DNA of 64,000 nt from JAGHKQ01 sp041920565 (lineage in GTDB: Bacteria; Bacillota; Bacilli; Bacillales; Bacillaceae_G), in NCBI GenBank assembly GCA_041920565.1, contig JBHGXS010000038.1, positions 1-64,000 on the forward strand. The letters run 5' to 3'. Under the pieces are notes generated by a model. The model made no database searches. It was not told the DNA's origin and worked only from the letters and a program-made list of their open reading frames with translations. Shown piece by piece: positions 7,153-15,702 of this stretch. A program made the translations under genes and the position numbers. Each line of letters opens with the position of its first letter. The stretch's first letter is position 1.

Positions 7153-8340
7153 TTACATTGCCAAGCGAACTACGTCGCGTGCAATCATTACCTCTTCGTT
7201 TGTTGGAATAACCATAACTTTAACCGGAGAGTGCGGATAGTTGATGAATGCTTCTTTTCCGCGCACTTGGTTGCGTTTTGGATCCCAGTATACACCCATG
7301 AACTCTAATCCCTCTAATACGCGCTCACGGATTAATGTACTGTTCTCACCGATACCGGCTGTGAAGATAATTGCGTCTACGCCTTGCATACGCGCTGCGT
7401 AAGAACCAATATATTTGTGGATACGAGATACGAATACTTCTAATGCCACTTTCGCACGTTCGTTTCCTTCTTCTTCCGCTTGTTCGATGTCGCGCAAGTC
7501 GCTGGAGAAACCGGAAAGTCCTAACATCCCGCTCTTTTTGTTCAATACATTAAGAACTTCTTCGACAGATTGACCTGTTTTCTCCATGATGTATGGAATT
7601 AAAGCAGGGTCAATGTTACCGGAGCGAGTCCCCATCGTTACCCCTGCAAGAGGCGTGAAGCCCATGGATGTGTCGATGGATTTTCCGCCTTCGATTGCGG
7701 CGATACTTGCACCGTTACCTAAGTGACAAGAAATCAAACGCAATTGCTCAATCGGACGGTCAAGCAATTCCGCCGCACGTTGGGATACATACTTATGAGA
7801 TGTACCGTGGAAGCCGTATTTACGGATGCCGTATTTCTCATAGTACTCGTAAGGCAAGCTGTATAAGAATGATTTTTCCGGCATTGTTTGGTGGAATGCC
7901 GTATCAAACACCGCTACTGCAGGAACGTTTGGAAGAACTTCTTTGAACGCCTTGATACCGATGATGTTAGCCGGATTGTGAAGCGGCGCTAAATCATTTA
8001 AGCTTTCAATTTCTTTTAATACTTCATCTGTAATCAATACGGAATCATTGAACTTCTCGCCGCCGTGTACAACGCGGTGGCCAATGCCGTTAATTTCGTC
8101 TAATGACTTGATGATTCCTGTATCTGTTAACTTTTTCAGAAGCATTTTAACCGCAACCGCATGGTCCGGAATATCCAATACTTCCGTTTGCTTTTCACCG
8201 TTTACAGTGATTGTAAAGATACTATCATTTAAACCGATACGCTCTACAAGACCTTTTGTTAATACTTCCTCGCTAGGCATTTCAAAAAGCTGAAACTTTA
8301 AGGAAGAACTGCCTGCATTAATCGCAATAACCTTTGACAT
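7153..8340 (-). CDS. ackA: Acetate kinase
   Basis: Makes ATP and acetate from acetyl phosphate in overflow metabolism. The 395 residues carry the ASKHA signatures NAGSSSLKFQ (residues 8-17) and MGTRSGNIDPA, and the catalytic region HLGNGASIAAI. It starts with ATG at 8340 behind AAAGGGGC. It follows ytxK as in B. subtilis, but 293 bases of AT-rich promoter region separate them. In B. subtilis the gene is activated by CcpA and CodY; no convincing cre was found here. Confidence 0.97.
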   Translation of the reverse strand: MSKVIAINAGSSSLKFQLFEMPSEEVLTKGLVERIGLNDSIFTITVNGEKQTEVLDIPDHAVAVKMLLKKLTDTGIIKSLDEINGIGHRVVHGGEKFNDSVLITDEVLKEIESLNDLAPLHNPANIIGIKAFKEVLPNVPAVAVFDTAFHQTMPEKSFLYSLPYEYYEKYGIRKYGFHGTSHKYVSQRAAELLDRPIEQLRLISCHLGNGASIAAIEGGKSIDTSMGFTPLAGVTMGTRSGNIDPALIPYIMEKTGQSVEEVLNVLNKKSGMLGLSGFSSDLRDIEQAEEEGNERAKVALEVFVSRIHKYIGSYAARMQGVDAIIFTAGIGENSTLIRERVLEGLEFMGVYWDPKRNQVRGKEAFINYPHSPVKVMVIPTNEEVMIARDVVRLAM

Positions 8341-8420
8341 CTAGTCTTTCGCCCCTTTTATATAAGACATTCATTTATCCACGACAAACTTTGTCGAAAT
8401 ATGTGCTGTTTCCCTTGTTT

Positions 8421-8449
8421 ATTTAAACATCATCCGAAGCATATTTCAA
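8421..8449 (-). promoter_or_regulatory. Probable ackA promoter
   Basis: On the minus strand TTGAAA (8444-8449), 17 bases, TTAAAT (8421-8426). An inverted repeat CGACAAA/TTTGTCG lies between it and the gene at about 8382-8396. The rest of 8450-8633 is AT-rich and may hold activator sites that were not recognised. Confidence 0.5.
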
Positions 8450-8633
8450 GATAAATGAGCGAAAAAATTAATGCAACACATAATTTTTTTTTATATTACA
8501 GATTTCCTTACCATTTCAACAACGAATATACAATTCAATAATTAAGTAACATTCGCACAGTACAAACAGATAATCTGTATTAAACAAAAATATCTATCTG
8601 TTATATGATAATTTATTCATTAAAAGGTATAAA

Positions 8634-9623
8634 TTATCTTTCTTTTCGTTCTTCAAACCAGCGGTTAATTTGCGAAACCACGTTCTCCATCGCCTGCATG
8701 TTGGTAAACGACGGAAGCTCAACAAGCATGGCTTGCTTTGGAGATTTGACATTTGCTCCCTTCTTTTGGAGAACAAATATACTTTTTGCATTTTTTTCGT
8801 TTTTAAACATCGAAATCGGCAACTGTAATACCCCTTGAATGTAGGCATGTTCTTTTAAAAACGCATGCAGTTTCGGCGCTTGATCGCTTTCAAATAAGAA
8901 GTTCGGAATTAAAAAGAACAGGAATCCGCCTTCTTTTGTGTAATTGATGCTTTGTTCAATAAACAAATGATGTGCGTAGGACAATCCGCTGTCTGCTTTC
9001 AGCACAAAATCATCCGCACGCAGTTCATTCGGATAGTACCCTACAGGCAAATCGCAAAGGACTGCATCTACCGGATCTATATAAAGAGGCGCCAAGCTGT
9101 CTTGGTTAAAAAATTCAATGCCGTGCTTCTGCAAGTTTGCATTAACAAAGGCCAGGCGAAGCAGCAATTCATCCACTTCGATTCCGAACCCTTGGACTTT
9201 TTTCTCACCGGCATGATTTAAGACAGCTGTAAGTAAATTCCCTGTTCCGACAGCCGGATCGAGAATCGTAAGAGCCTCTTTTTCTTCCGTAAATTTATTA
9301 AACAGGTAGCTTACAAACAGACTTACGGCATCCGGAGTCATTTCATGGTTTGCCTGCACTCCATTTTTCATTCCTTTTAAAAGCGCAAGCTGAAATGCTT
9401 TGCGAACGTCCTCGCTTTTATAGTTTTCTTCTTTAAATTTGTTATATTCTCTCGTTAACCTCTCAATTGCGGAATGAGTTAGCTTTTCTTGCAAAATTTG
9501 CCCCTCGAACAAATTATCTCCTGTCTCTGCCAGCGCCTCTAAATATGTAATATCCATTTCTTTTCTTAAAATAAGCGCTGTAGAGTCAAAAATATGGAAT
9601 AACGTTTCTACAGAAGAACTCAA
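8634..9623 (-). CDS. ytxK: YtxK, class I SAM-dependent (N6-adenine type) methyltransferase
   Basis: Protein of 329 residues with an N6-DNA-methylase-like fold. Motif I, LDPAVGTGNLL, is at about residues 121-131. The position of the catalytic NPPY reads DLPVGYYP (191-198), so Asn and one Pro are changed, as is usual for the YtxK group. It therefore may not methylate DNA adenine in the classical way; its substrate is unknown. No restriction or specificity subunit is nearby, and it lies next to ackA as in B. subtilis. Related proteins are associated with competence regulons in other Firmicutes. Confidence 0.85.
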   Translation of the reverse strand: MSSSVETLFHIFDSTALILRKEMDITYLEALAETGDNLFEGQILQEKLTHSAIERLTREYNKFKEENYKSEDVRKAFQLALLKGMKNGVQANHEMTPDAVSLFVSYLFNKFTEEKEALTILDPAVGTGNLLTAVLNHAGEKKVQGFGIEVDELLLRLAFVNANLQKHGIEFFNQDSLAPLYIDPVDAVLCDLPVGYYPNELRADDFVLKADSGLSYAHHLFIEQSINYTKEGGFLFFLIPNFLFESDQAPKLHAFLKEHAYIQGVLQLPISMFKNEKNAKSIFVLQKKGANVKSPKQAMLVELPSFTNMQAMENVVSQINRWFEERKER

Positions 9624-9712
9624 CTAAAATCCCTCCCTGACAAGTAAAATCACATAATTACCATCATACCATAATCTGTTGTTTTGTTCTAAGCATCGGT
9701 TCTAAAGACAGA

Positions 9713-9742
9713 AAAAAGACCTCTTTCCAGAGGTCTTTACAT
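9713..9742 (-). terminator. Terminator downstream of tpx
   Basis: On the minus strand AAAGACCTCT, loop, AGAGGTCTTT followed by T residues. Confidence 0.8.
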
Positions 9743-9807
9743 TTATTATGCTCTATCCGTAAATTTTGTTGCTTCTAGCTACAATCGTTTAGAACACAAC
9801 CAATTCA

Positions 9808-10308
9808 TTACTTTGCTGCTTTTGCCGCTTCAATTGCAGCTTCGTAATTCGGATGGCTTGTACCTTCGCTTACGTACTCTACGTAAGTTACTTTGTCGCT
9901 GCTGTCTACTACGAATACCGCACGAGCCAATAAACGAAGCTCTTTCATTACTACGCCGTAAGCTTCTCCGAAGGAAAGGTCGCGGTGGTCGGAAAGTGTC
10001 ACCACGTTTTCTAATCCGGCAGAAGCACACCAGCGCTTTTGCGCGAACGGTAAGTCTACGCTTACTGTCAGTACTTTTACGTTTTCTAATTTAGAAGCTT
10101 CTTCGTTGAAACGGCGAGTTTGCGCATCGCATACGCCAGTGTCAATGGAAGGAACTACGCTGATTAATTTCACTGCACCTTTGTAAGTATCTAAAGTTAC
10201 AGGAGATAAATCATTTGCCAGCACTGTGAAGTTCGGCGCTTGATCTCCCACTTTCACTTCATGTCCTAATAATGTAACAGGATTCCCTTTGAATGTAACG
10301 TTTGCCAT
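9808..10308 (-). CDS. tpx: Thiol peroxidase, atypical 2-Cys peroxiredoxin
   Basis: Reduces hydroperoxides with thioredoxin as electron donor in the cytosol. The 166 residues include the peroxidatic Cys60 in SIDTGVCDAQT and the resolving Cys94 in RWCASAG, at the family's spacing. The start is the ATG at 10308 behind AGGAGG; the frame continues upstream for 46 codons but has no site there. It is a single gene with its own terminator. Confidence 0.96.
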   Translation of the reverse strand: MANVTFKGNPVTLLGHEVKVGDQAPNFTVLANDLSPVTLDTYKGAVKLISVVPSIDTGVCDAQTRRFNEEASKLENVKVLTVSVDLPFAQKRWCASAGLENVVTLSDHRDLSFGEAYGVVMKELRLLARAVFVVDSSDKVTYVEYVSEGTSHPNYEAAIEAAKAAK

Positions 10309-10426
10309 TACAATTCCTCCTCTAATAAAGAAAGTATGTACAGTGTCAATGATAAAAGGAATGCAAGCAGAATGCAAATAAAACAGCTTTATTTTCTTAA
10401 AATATAGAAAACTTAACGCATCTAAG

Positions 10427-10463
10427 AAAATAAGCCAACTATCCAAAGTCGGCTTATTTTCTC
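10427..10463 (-). terminator. Terminator of ytfIJ
   Basis: AGAAAATAAGCC paired with GGCTTATTTTCT around a 13-base loop, just after the ytfJ stop codon. Confidence 0.7.
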
Positions 10464-10467
10464 TTTG

Positions 10468-10881
10468 TTACATAATTGTGCTTGGCTGAGGATCGCAGCT
10501 GTCTTGGTTTTCCTTTTTTTTGAACATGGTTTTAATTTTTTCCACTGCTTGCGGAACCATATCAATGACTTTATCAACAAGATGGGTGTTCTCATCTACA
10601 TGAAGCATTTTGACTCCTTGCGAATTCACAATTAAAAAAGCAATCGGCGTGATGGAAACTCCGCCCCCGCTTCCGCCGCCAAACGGCAGACGCGGATTGT
10701 TATCGCCTCCGGGAAACTCGCTTCCTCCTGCCGCAAACCCGAATCCTACCTTGGAAACAGTAAGGATGACGCTGCCGTCAGGAGTTTCAACAGGATCTCC
10801 GATAATGGTATTGACGTCAATCATTTGCTGTAAATTATTCATTGCTGTATTCATTAAACCTTGAATTGGATGTTCAGCCAT
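10468..10881 (-). CDS. ytfJ: Sporulation protein YtfJ (GerW family)
   Basis: Protein of 137 residues. It begins AEHPIQGLMNTAMNNLQQM and has the Gly-rich block FGGGSGGGVSITPIAFL near the middle, which marks the YtfJ/GerW family, known to be made in the forespore and needed for proper germination in B. subtilis. The ATG at 10881 follows AAGGGGGA. It lies 59 bases after ytfI and ends with the terminator of the pair, so the two genes are probably one operon. No sigma-G promoter could be recognised with confidence. Confidence 0.9.
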   Translation of the reverse strand: MAEHPIQGLMNTAMNNLQQMIDVNTIIGDPVETPDGSVILTVSKVGFGFAAGGSEFPGGDNNPRLPFGGGSGGGVSITPIAFLIVNSQGVKMLHVDENTHLVDKVIDMVPQAVEKIKTMFKKKENQDSCDPQPSTIM

Positions 10882-10940
10882 AATGAAATCCCCCTTTATT
10901 GTTATCACGTTTGTTAATCCATTCAGAAAGGCTCTTCACT

Positions 10941-11606
10941 CTATACTTCTGAAGAGAACTCATTCGTCCCCTCTGAAATAAACACAGAACGTTTTTTACG
11001 GACATATTGAAAAACCTTCCATCCCGCTATCATAGCTCGAAAAACCCGGAATGAAATGATGCATTCGAGTTGAGTGGTCATTATATTTCCTTGAAAAACA
11101 GGATGGATTTGCAATTCAGGTTCGGTTTTCAGCTTCATATACCGCGTAGCCAATCCGACAACCATCCCTTTGAGAGACCATGCAAAGCCTGTAAGCACGC
11201 CGGTAGCGGCCGCATCTTCCGTACCGAGCTGCGAAGTCCATGTCCACTTCTTAATCTTTACTCTTCTAAGGAAATCCTTAAGCATAGTATGGATGTCTTG
11301 AGCTATTTTTATCAAATCAGGGATGAGATTCATCCATTCAGAAAAAGAACGCCCTTTTTGTTCTTTTTCTTCTCTTTCCTCCTCTTTTTCGTCAGATTCT
11401 GTATACTTCTTTTGCTTCATTTTCTTCTCAAGGAACGAAAATACATCGAATGTATAATGGATTATGCCAAACCAAGCCTTTACTTTAACAAGACATTGTT
11501 GATTTCCGGGAGTATACACGAATACAACTTTAATGGAAAGTTTTGTTATAAAAATAATAAAAAATACCAATATTAAAGCGATGGGAATTATTACATACCA
11601 GTTCAT
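10941..11606 (-). CDS. ytfI: YtfI, DUF2953 membrane-anchored protein
   Basis: Protein of 221 residues with one N-terminal membrane segment (IPIALILVFFIIFITKLSI, residues 7-25). A strongly charged stretch of Lys and Glu follows at about 85-105 (EKEEEREEKEQKGRS type), then a conserved region with KIKKWTWTSQLGTEDAAATG that identifies DUF2953. It lies directly upstream of ytfJ on the same strand, the same order as in B. subtilis, which suggests a sporulation role. The biochemical function is not known. Confidence 0.85.
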   Translation of the reverse strand: MNWYVIIPIALILVFFIIFITKLSIKVVFVYTPGNQQCLVKVKAWFGIIHYTFDVFSFLEKKMKQKKYTESDEKEEEREEKEQKGRSFSEWMNLIPDLIKIAQDIHTMLKDFLRRVKIKKWTWTSQLGTEDAAATGVLTGFAWSLKGMVVGLATRYMKLKTEPELQIHPVFQGNIMTTQLECIISFRVFRAMIAGWKVFQYVRKKRSVFISEGTNEFSSEV

Positions 11607-11781
11607 ACGGGCTCATCCTTTCAATCCGTAAACATTATCGACGGTTTTTATGCAAAATAAACCGATTCCAAAGCAAAATTAAATGATTCATTTTTCTAAA
11701 AATTTAAAGGTATTTCGTCGGTTAATATCGAAATATAGTATTTGACCACACTATTATGAGACGTCTATGGAGGGATGACAG

Positions 11782-12603
11782 ATGGCAGAACGCAAAAACT
11801 TATACTTCTTTTATGAAGAAAAGGATGAAGCTCTCTTGGAGCGTATGAAACCCGTTTATGAAGCGTTGACAAAAAACGGCTTTACAATATTGAATGACCC
11901 TCAGCACGCGAATGCGATTATAAGCGTAGGGGGAGACGGAACGTTCTTACAAGCAGTGCGCAAAACAGGCTTTCGCGATGATTGTTTGTATGCCGGAGTT
12001 TCCATAAGCGACAAGACCACATTTTACTGTGATTTTCATTTAGATCGTGCAGAAGAAGCATTAGAAGAGATTAAAAAGACGGAATTCAGCGCAAAAAATG
12101 AAATCGAAGTAAGACGATATCCTACCATTCACGTAACGCTAGATGACGGTACTTCCTTCTACTGCTTAAACGAGTTCACGATTCGCTCCAGCATCATTAA
12201 AACATTTGTCATCGACGTATTTGTAGATGACTTGCACTTTGAAACATTCCGCGGAGACGGGTTAGTTGTATCAACACCAACCGGAAGCACCGCTTACAAC
12301 AAATCCCTTCGGGGTGCAGTTGTGGATCCGATGCTGCCTTGCTATCAAGTAAGCGAACTGGCATCTATCAACAATAACAACTATCGTACCCTTGGTTCTC
12401 CGTTTATCCTAAGCGGCAGCCGCACCTTAACATTGAAAGTGGTCCAAGACGGTAACGACTATCCGGTCATGGGCATGGACAATGAGGCTCTCAGCATTAA
12501 ACATGTGGAAAAAGCTGTAATTCAATTAAGCGATAAAAAGATTAAAACGGTAAAATTAAAGAACAACTCCTTCTGGGAAAAGGTTCAGCGTTCATTCTTG
12601 TAA
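11782..12603 (+). CDS. nadK: NAD kinase (YtdI type)
   Basis: Phosphorylates NAD to NADP. The 273 residues show GGDGTFLQA (residues 50-58), the NE of LNEFTIRSS and STPTGSTAYNKS, the three hallmarks of the family. Bacillus has two copies; the context next to ytfI/ytfJ and ytcJ-like genes matches YtdI (also called PpnKB or NadG). GGAGGGATG precedes the ATG. It is transcribed alone, against most of its neighbours, and ends in a strong terminator. Confidence 0.95.
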   Translation: MAERKNLYFFYEEKDEALLERMKPVYEALTKNGFTILNDPQHANAIISVGGDGTFLQAVRKTGFRDDCLYAGVSISDKTTFYCDFHLDRAEEALEEIKKTEFSAKNEIEVRRYPTIHVTLDDGTSFYCLNEFTIRSSIIKTFVIDVFVDDLHFETFRGDGLVVSTPTGSTAYNKSLRGAVVDPMLPCYQVSELASINNNNYRTLGSPFILSGSRTLTLKVVQDGNDYPVMGMDNEALSIKHVEKAVIQLSDKKIKTVKLKNNSFWEKVQRSFL

Positions 12604-12609
12604 TACCTA

Positions 12610-12647
12610 TAAAACAAAAAAGGCATCGGCAGGATGCCTTTTTTGTT
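12610..12647 (+). terminator. Terminator of the NAD kinase gene
   Basis: AAAACAAAAAAGGCATC, loop, GATGCCTTTTTTGTTTT: a long symmetrical stem, usable from both sides. Confidence 0.85.
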
Positions 12648-12708
12648 TTTCTAATGATCACCAAGCAGCAATATAATTTGTTATGAAGAACTTCAAGGAG
12701 GGATTGAT

Positions 12709-13482
12709 CTGAAAATCTTAGTCATCGGCGGCACCGGAACATTAGGAACAACGTTTACAATACAAGCGGCAAGGATGAATATGCCAATACGAATTGCGAG
12801 CCGCAATCCACCGTTAGATTCGTTAACAGAATGGGTATTTTTAGATTTAGAAACAGGGGAAGGTTTACAAACTGCATTAGCGGATATAGACATTGTGTTA
12901 CATGCTGCCACAAGCCCCATGAAAAAATCTGTACAAATAGATGTACAAGGAACAAAAAAATTGCTGAAAGCTTGTAAAGAAAATCGTATAAAGCATTTTT
13001 TATTTCCATCGATTGTAGGAATTGAGGCGTTACCAATGGCATACTACCAAGCTAAATTAGAAGCGGAAAGTATAATTAAGGACAGCGACGTCCCCTATAC
13101 CATTTTAAGGGCAACACAATTTCATTCTTTAATCGATAGGTTGTTCCAAAAGCTAAATAAGCTCCCGATATCGGTGTTACCAACACAATTAAAATGTCAA
13201 AGTGTTGATGTCACTGAAGTAGCCACAACGTTGTTATCATTATGTCATCATGCTCCGCAAGGACATATAAAAGATTTTGGAGGTCCAGAAATTTTAACTT
13301 TGAAGGAAATGTATGAGATTTGGAAGAAGCATCAAAGAAAAACTTCTCTTTTGATCCCTTTGCCGCATTTGCCGCTCCCTCTCTTTAAAGCGATGAAAGA
13401 AGGAAAAAACACAAATCCTGAGCAAAAATCAGGCAATAAAACCTGGAGCGAGTGGATTTATGAAACATATGCCAGGCTATAA
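12709..13482 (+). CDS. NmrA-like NAD(P)-binding protein with CTG start
   Basis: Protein of 257 residues of the atypical SDR/NmrA class. The dinucleotide motif is at the very N-terminus: KILVIGGTGTLG. Further on, IDIVLHAATSPM and HFLFPSIVGIEA match these sugar-epimerase-like folds. The AAGGAGGG site is followed six bases later by CTG AAA ATC, and no ATG, GTG or TTG lies in frame before codon 23, inside the Rossmann motif region. So CTG is the most likely start. Its function is unknown; relatives act on quinones or serve as redox sensors. It is transcribed alone after the NAD kinase. Confidence 0.75.
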   Translation: MKILVIGGTGTLGTTFTIQAARMNMPIRIASRNPPLDSLTEWVFLDLETGEGLQTALADIDIVLHAATSPMKKSVQIDVQGTKKLLKACKENRIKHFLFPSIVGIEALPMAYYQAKLEAESIIKDSDVPYTILRATQFHSLIDRLFQKLNKLPISVLPTQLKCQSVDVTEVATTLLSLCHHAPQGHIKDFGGPEILTLKEMYEIWKKHQRKTSLLIPLPHLPLPLFKAMKEGKNTNPEQKSGNKTWSEWIYETYARL

Positions 13483-13486
13483 TGAA

Positions 13487-13532
13487 GAACCTGAGTCCAG
13501 ATTTCATTACGACTCAGGTTCGCTTTTTTATT
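13487..13532. terminator. Terminator after the NmrA-like gene
   Basis: GAACCTGAGTC, spacer, GACTCAGGTTC followed by GCTTTTTTATTG. Confidence 0.7.
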
Positions 13533-13566
13533 GTTATATCAATTTTGCCATATACTACTCGTCCAC

Positions 13567-14021
13567 CTATTCCCCGTTAACGAGCAAAGATCGCTTTTTT
13601 GTTCCTTTTGCTTCAAATCCCATCTTTTTATATAAAGCGATTCCTGCAGCATTATGTGTCATAACCGTCAACTCAAGTCTTGTAATACCGCGCTGCTTTG
13701 CCCATGTTTCTATTTCTTGAAGCAGGACTGTACCTAGTCCTTTACTTATGAAGCGCTGTTTCATCCCTGTCGCCAGATAAGCAACATGTTTATTGCGAGG
13801 GGCTTTGCTGCCTATAACCATTATAAAACCGACCAATTCTTCCTCTTCTATAACAAGAAGGACAGAATTTTCTTTATTTTGAATGGAAGCAATCATTGTC
13901 TCGCATTGTTCTTTGCTCATCTTCCGTTCGTTTGCTCCGTATAGCATGAAATTCGTTTCCGCTTCAATGGTTGCCATGAGTTTCATATATTCCTCTGCAT
14001 CATTTCAATGGGCCGAATCAT
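13567..14021 (-). pseudogene. GNAT acetyltransferase with a frameshift near its start
   Basis: An uninterrupted frame runs from ATG 13986 to 13567 (139 residues) and holds a GNAT domain: acetyl-CoA loop KQRFISKGLGTVLLQE and C-terminal AGIALYKKMGFEAKG. The codons just before that ATG read NDAEEY and are blocked by TGA. Upstream, an ATG at 14021 with AAGGAG ten bases before it reads MIRPIE, the usual GNAT opening, in another frame. One missing A in a GAAATG run at about 14004-14007 would join them as MIRPIE-NDAEEYMKLM. Either a true mutation or an assembly error. The proper start overlaps the end of the amidohydrolase gene, so the two were coupled. Confidence 0.7.
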
Positions 14022-15618
14022 GCTCACTACTCTCCTTTTCGTATACAACTGTTCCGTCCACCACAGTTTTTATTACTTGGATGTCTAATAGTTCCTCTTG
14101 ATTGATATGGAATATATCCCGATCAATGACAGTAAAATCTGCTTCATAGCCGGGAGCAATCATTCCGCGGCTGTTTTCTTTTTCAATGGCGTAAGCACTG
14201 CCTGTTGTAAACAAAGAAACCGCCTCAAACATAGTTAAACGTTCACTTGGACCGTATGTTTCACCTGATGGATTTAAGAGATTTTTCCGTGCGACTGCTC
14301 CGTATATGCCGAAAAACGGATTGACCGGTTCGATCGGCGCATCGGAACCGCCCGCACAGGAAAACCCTTCTTCCAGCAGCGTTTTCCAAGCATAGCTGAA
14401 CTTCATTCGTTCTTCTCCCAGCTTTTCAATAACGGAAGGATAATCAGATGTAACGAACACAGGCTGAATATCTAAGACAACGGAAAGCTTCTTGGCACGC
14501 TCAATCAAATCTGCTCGCAACACTTGACAGTGAATGATGCGGTCACGTTGCCCCGCCTTTGGAGGATGAGCTTCAATAGCCTCCACTACATACTCAAATG
14601 CTAAATCTCCAATTGCATGAACGGCTACTGTCAAGCCGAGGTCCCGCGCTTTTTTTACTAATGCCGCAAGCTCTTCCCTTTCAAATACGGCTACTCCGTT
14701 CGTGTCCGGCATATCGTTGTAAGGCTTGCTCAACAAGGCTGTCCGTCCGCCCAAAGAACCGTCAGCAAAAATTTTCATGGCTCCAAATTCGATATAGTTC
14801 GTTCCGGTTTCTTTATAATGCTTTAATCCCTCTACTACTTCATGATGAACAAGCAAATGCGCTTTAAATGGTCTCTTTTGCTCTTTGATCACCTTTTGGA
14901 ATGTGTTGTATGTCCGCTCGAAACCGCCGTAATAGTTCAGGTCTTCAGTGTGACATCCAACCAAGCCGTGGCGCCAGCAGTCTTCAATGGAAGTGATCAA
15001 AGCTTTTTCCAAATAGTCTTCTGTATTTTTAGGGACTACGTCATTCAATAAATCTTGCGCTCGATCATACAGCACACCGTTTAATACACCATCTCGCGTT
15101 CTTCCGAATTTTCCGCCTTTCGGATCTGCAGCTGTTTCATCAATATGTGCTAATTCCAGCACATGAGAATTCACAAGCATAGCATGACGGCATACCCGTT
15201 TTAACAGAATAGGATGCACGACAGAAAGGGCATCCAAATCCAATTTGTTCACTTCTTTTGTATCCATAAATTGATTTTCGTTCCATCCTTCTCCGATAAT
15301 CCATTCTCCTGCCGGCGTTGTCTCTACTCTTTCTTTTACTAAATCCAGCATTTCTTTGTAAGATGTGCAGAAGGATAAATCCAGCCGCATTAATTTTTCG
15401 CCATGACCGATAATATGCATATGACTGTCTACAAGCCCGGGCAGCATGGTGTTGCCTTCTAAGTTGATCTCTTTTTCTATGCTTTGTGCGTATGTATCAC
15501 GAAGTTCTTGTATCGTTCCTGTTGCTGCAATGATTCCGTTTTCTACATAAACAGCTTCCACCTGTTCTCCTTCTTGCTTCATTGTATAAATCGGTCCGCC
15601 GTACCATAGTTCTCCCAT
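14005..15618 (-). CDS. Amidohydrolase, YtcJ-like
   Basis: Metal-dependent hydrolase of 537 residues from the amidohydrolase superfamily, YtcJ branch (exoenzyme-regulator AepA-like in older annotation). The metal-binding SHMHIIGHG follows VDSH at about residue 65, and AVHAIGD and GGSDAPIEP carry further metal ligands. C-terminal residues form the usual small beta-sandwich (MIAPGYEADFTVIDRD). The substrate is unknown for the family; activity on N-acyl or amide bonds is typical. The 3' end overlaps the start of the acetyltransferase gene. No signal peptide. Confidence 0.88.
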   Translation of the reverse strand: MGELWYGGPIYTMKQEGEQVEAVYVENGIIAATGTIQELRDTYAQSIEKEINLEGNTMLPGLVDSHMHIIGHGEKLMRLDLSFCTSYKEMLDLVKERVETTPAGEWIIGEGWNENQFMDTKEVNKLDLDALSVVHPILLKRVCRHAMLVNSHVLELAHIDETAADPKGGKFGRTRDGVLNGVLYDRAQDLLNDVVPKNTEDYLEKALITSIEDCWRHGLVGCHTEDLNYYGGFERTYNTFQKVIKEQKRPFKAHLLVHHEVVEGLKHYKETGTNYIEFGAMKIFADGSLGGRTALLSKPYNDMPDTNGVAVFEREELAALVKKARDLGLTVAVHAIGDLAFEYVVEAIEAHPPKAGQRDRIIHCQVLRADLIERAKKLSVVLDIQPVFVTSDYPSVIEKLGEERMKFSYAWKTLLEEGFSCAGGSDAPIEPVNPFFGIYGAVARKNLLNPSGETYGPSERLTMFEAVSLFTTGSAYAIEKENSRGMIAPGYEADFTVIDRDIFHINQEELLDIQVIKTVVDGTVVYEKESSEHDSAH

Positions 15619-15663
15619 TATCTATGCTCCTTTTCTTAATTTTCTTTCATTTTACCTTAAAAA

Positions 15664-15700
15664 CGAAAAAGCAGACAGAGAAACCTCTGCCTGCCTGTTC
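15664..15700 (-). terminator. Terminator of the acyl-CoA synthetase gene
   Basis: On the minus strand a hairpin of GGCAGGCAGAGG against CCTCTGTCTGC with TTTTTCG after it. Confidence 0.7.
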
Positions 15701-15702
15701 TA

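Noticed and set aside
11070..11576. Plus-strand frame of 168 codons opposite ytfI
   Set aside because: It is antisense to a clear DUF2953 gene, lacks a ribosome site and has a composition unlike protein.
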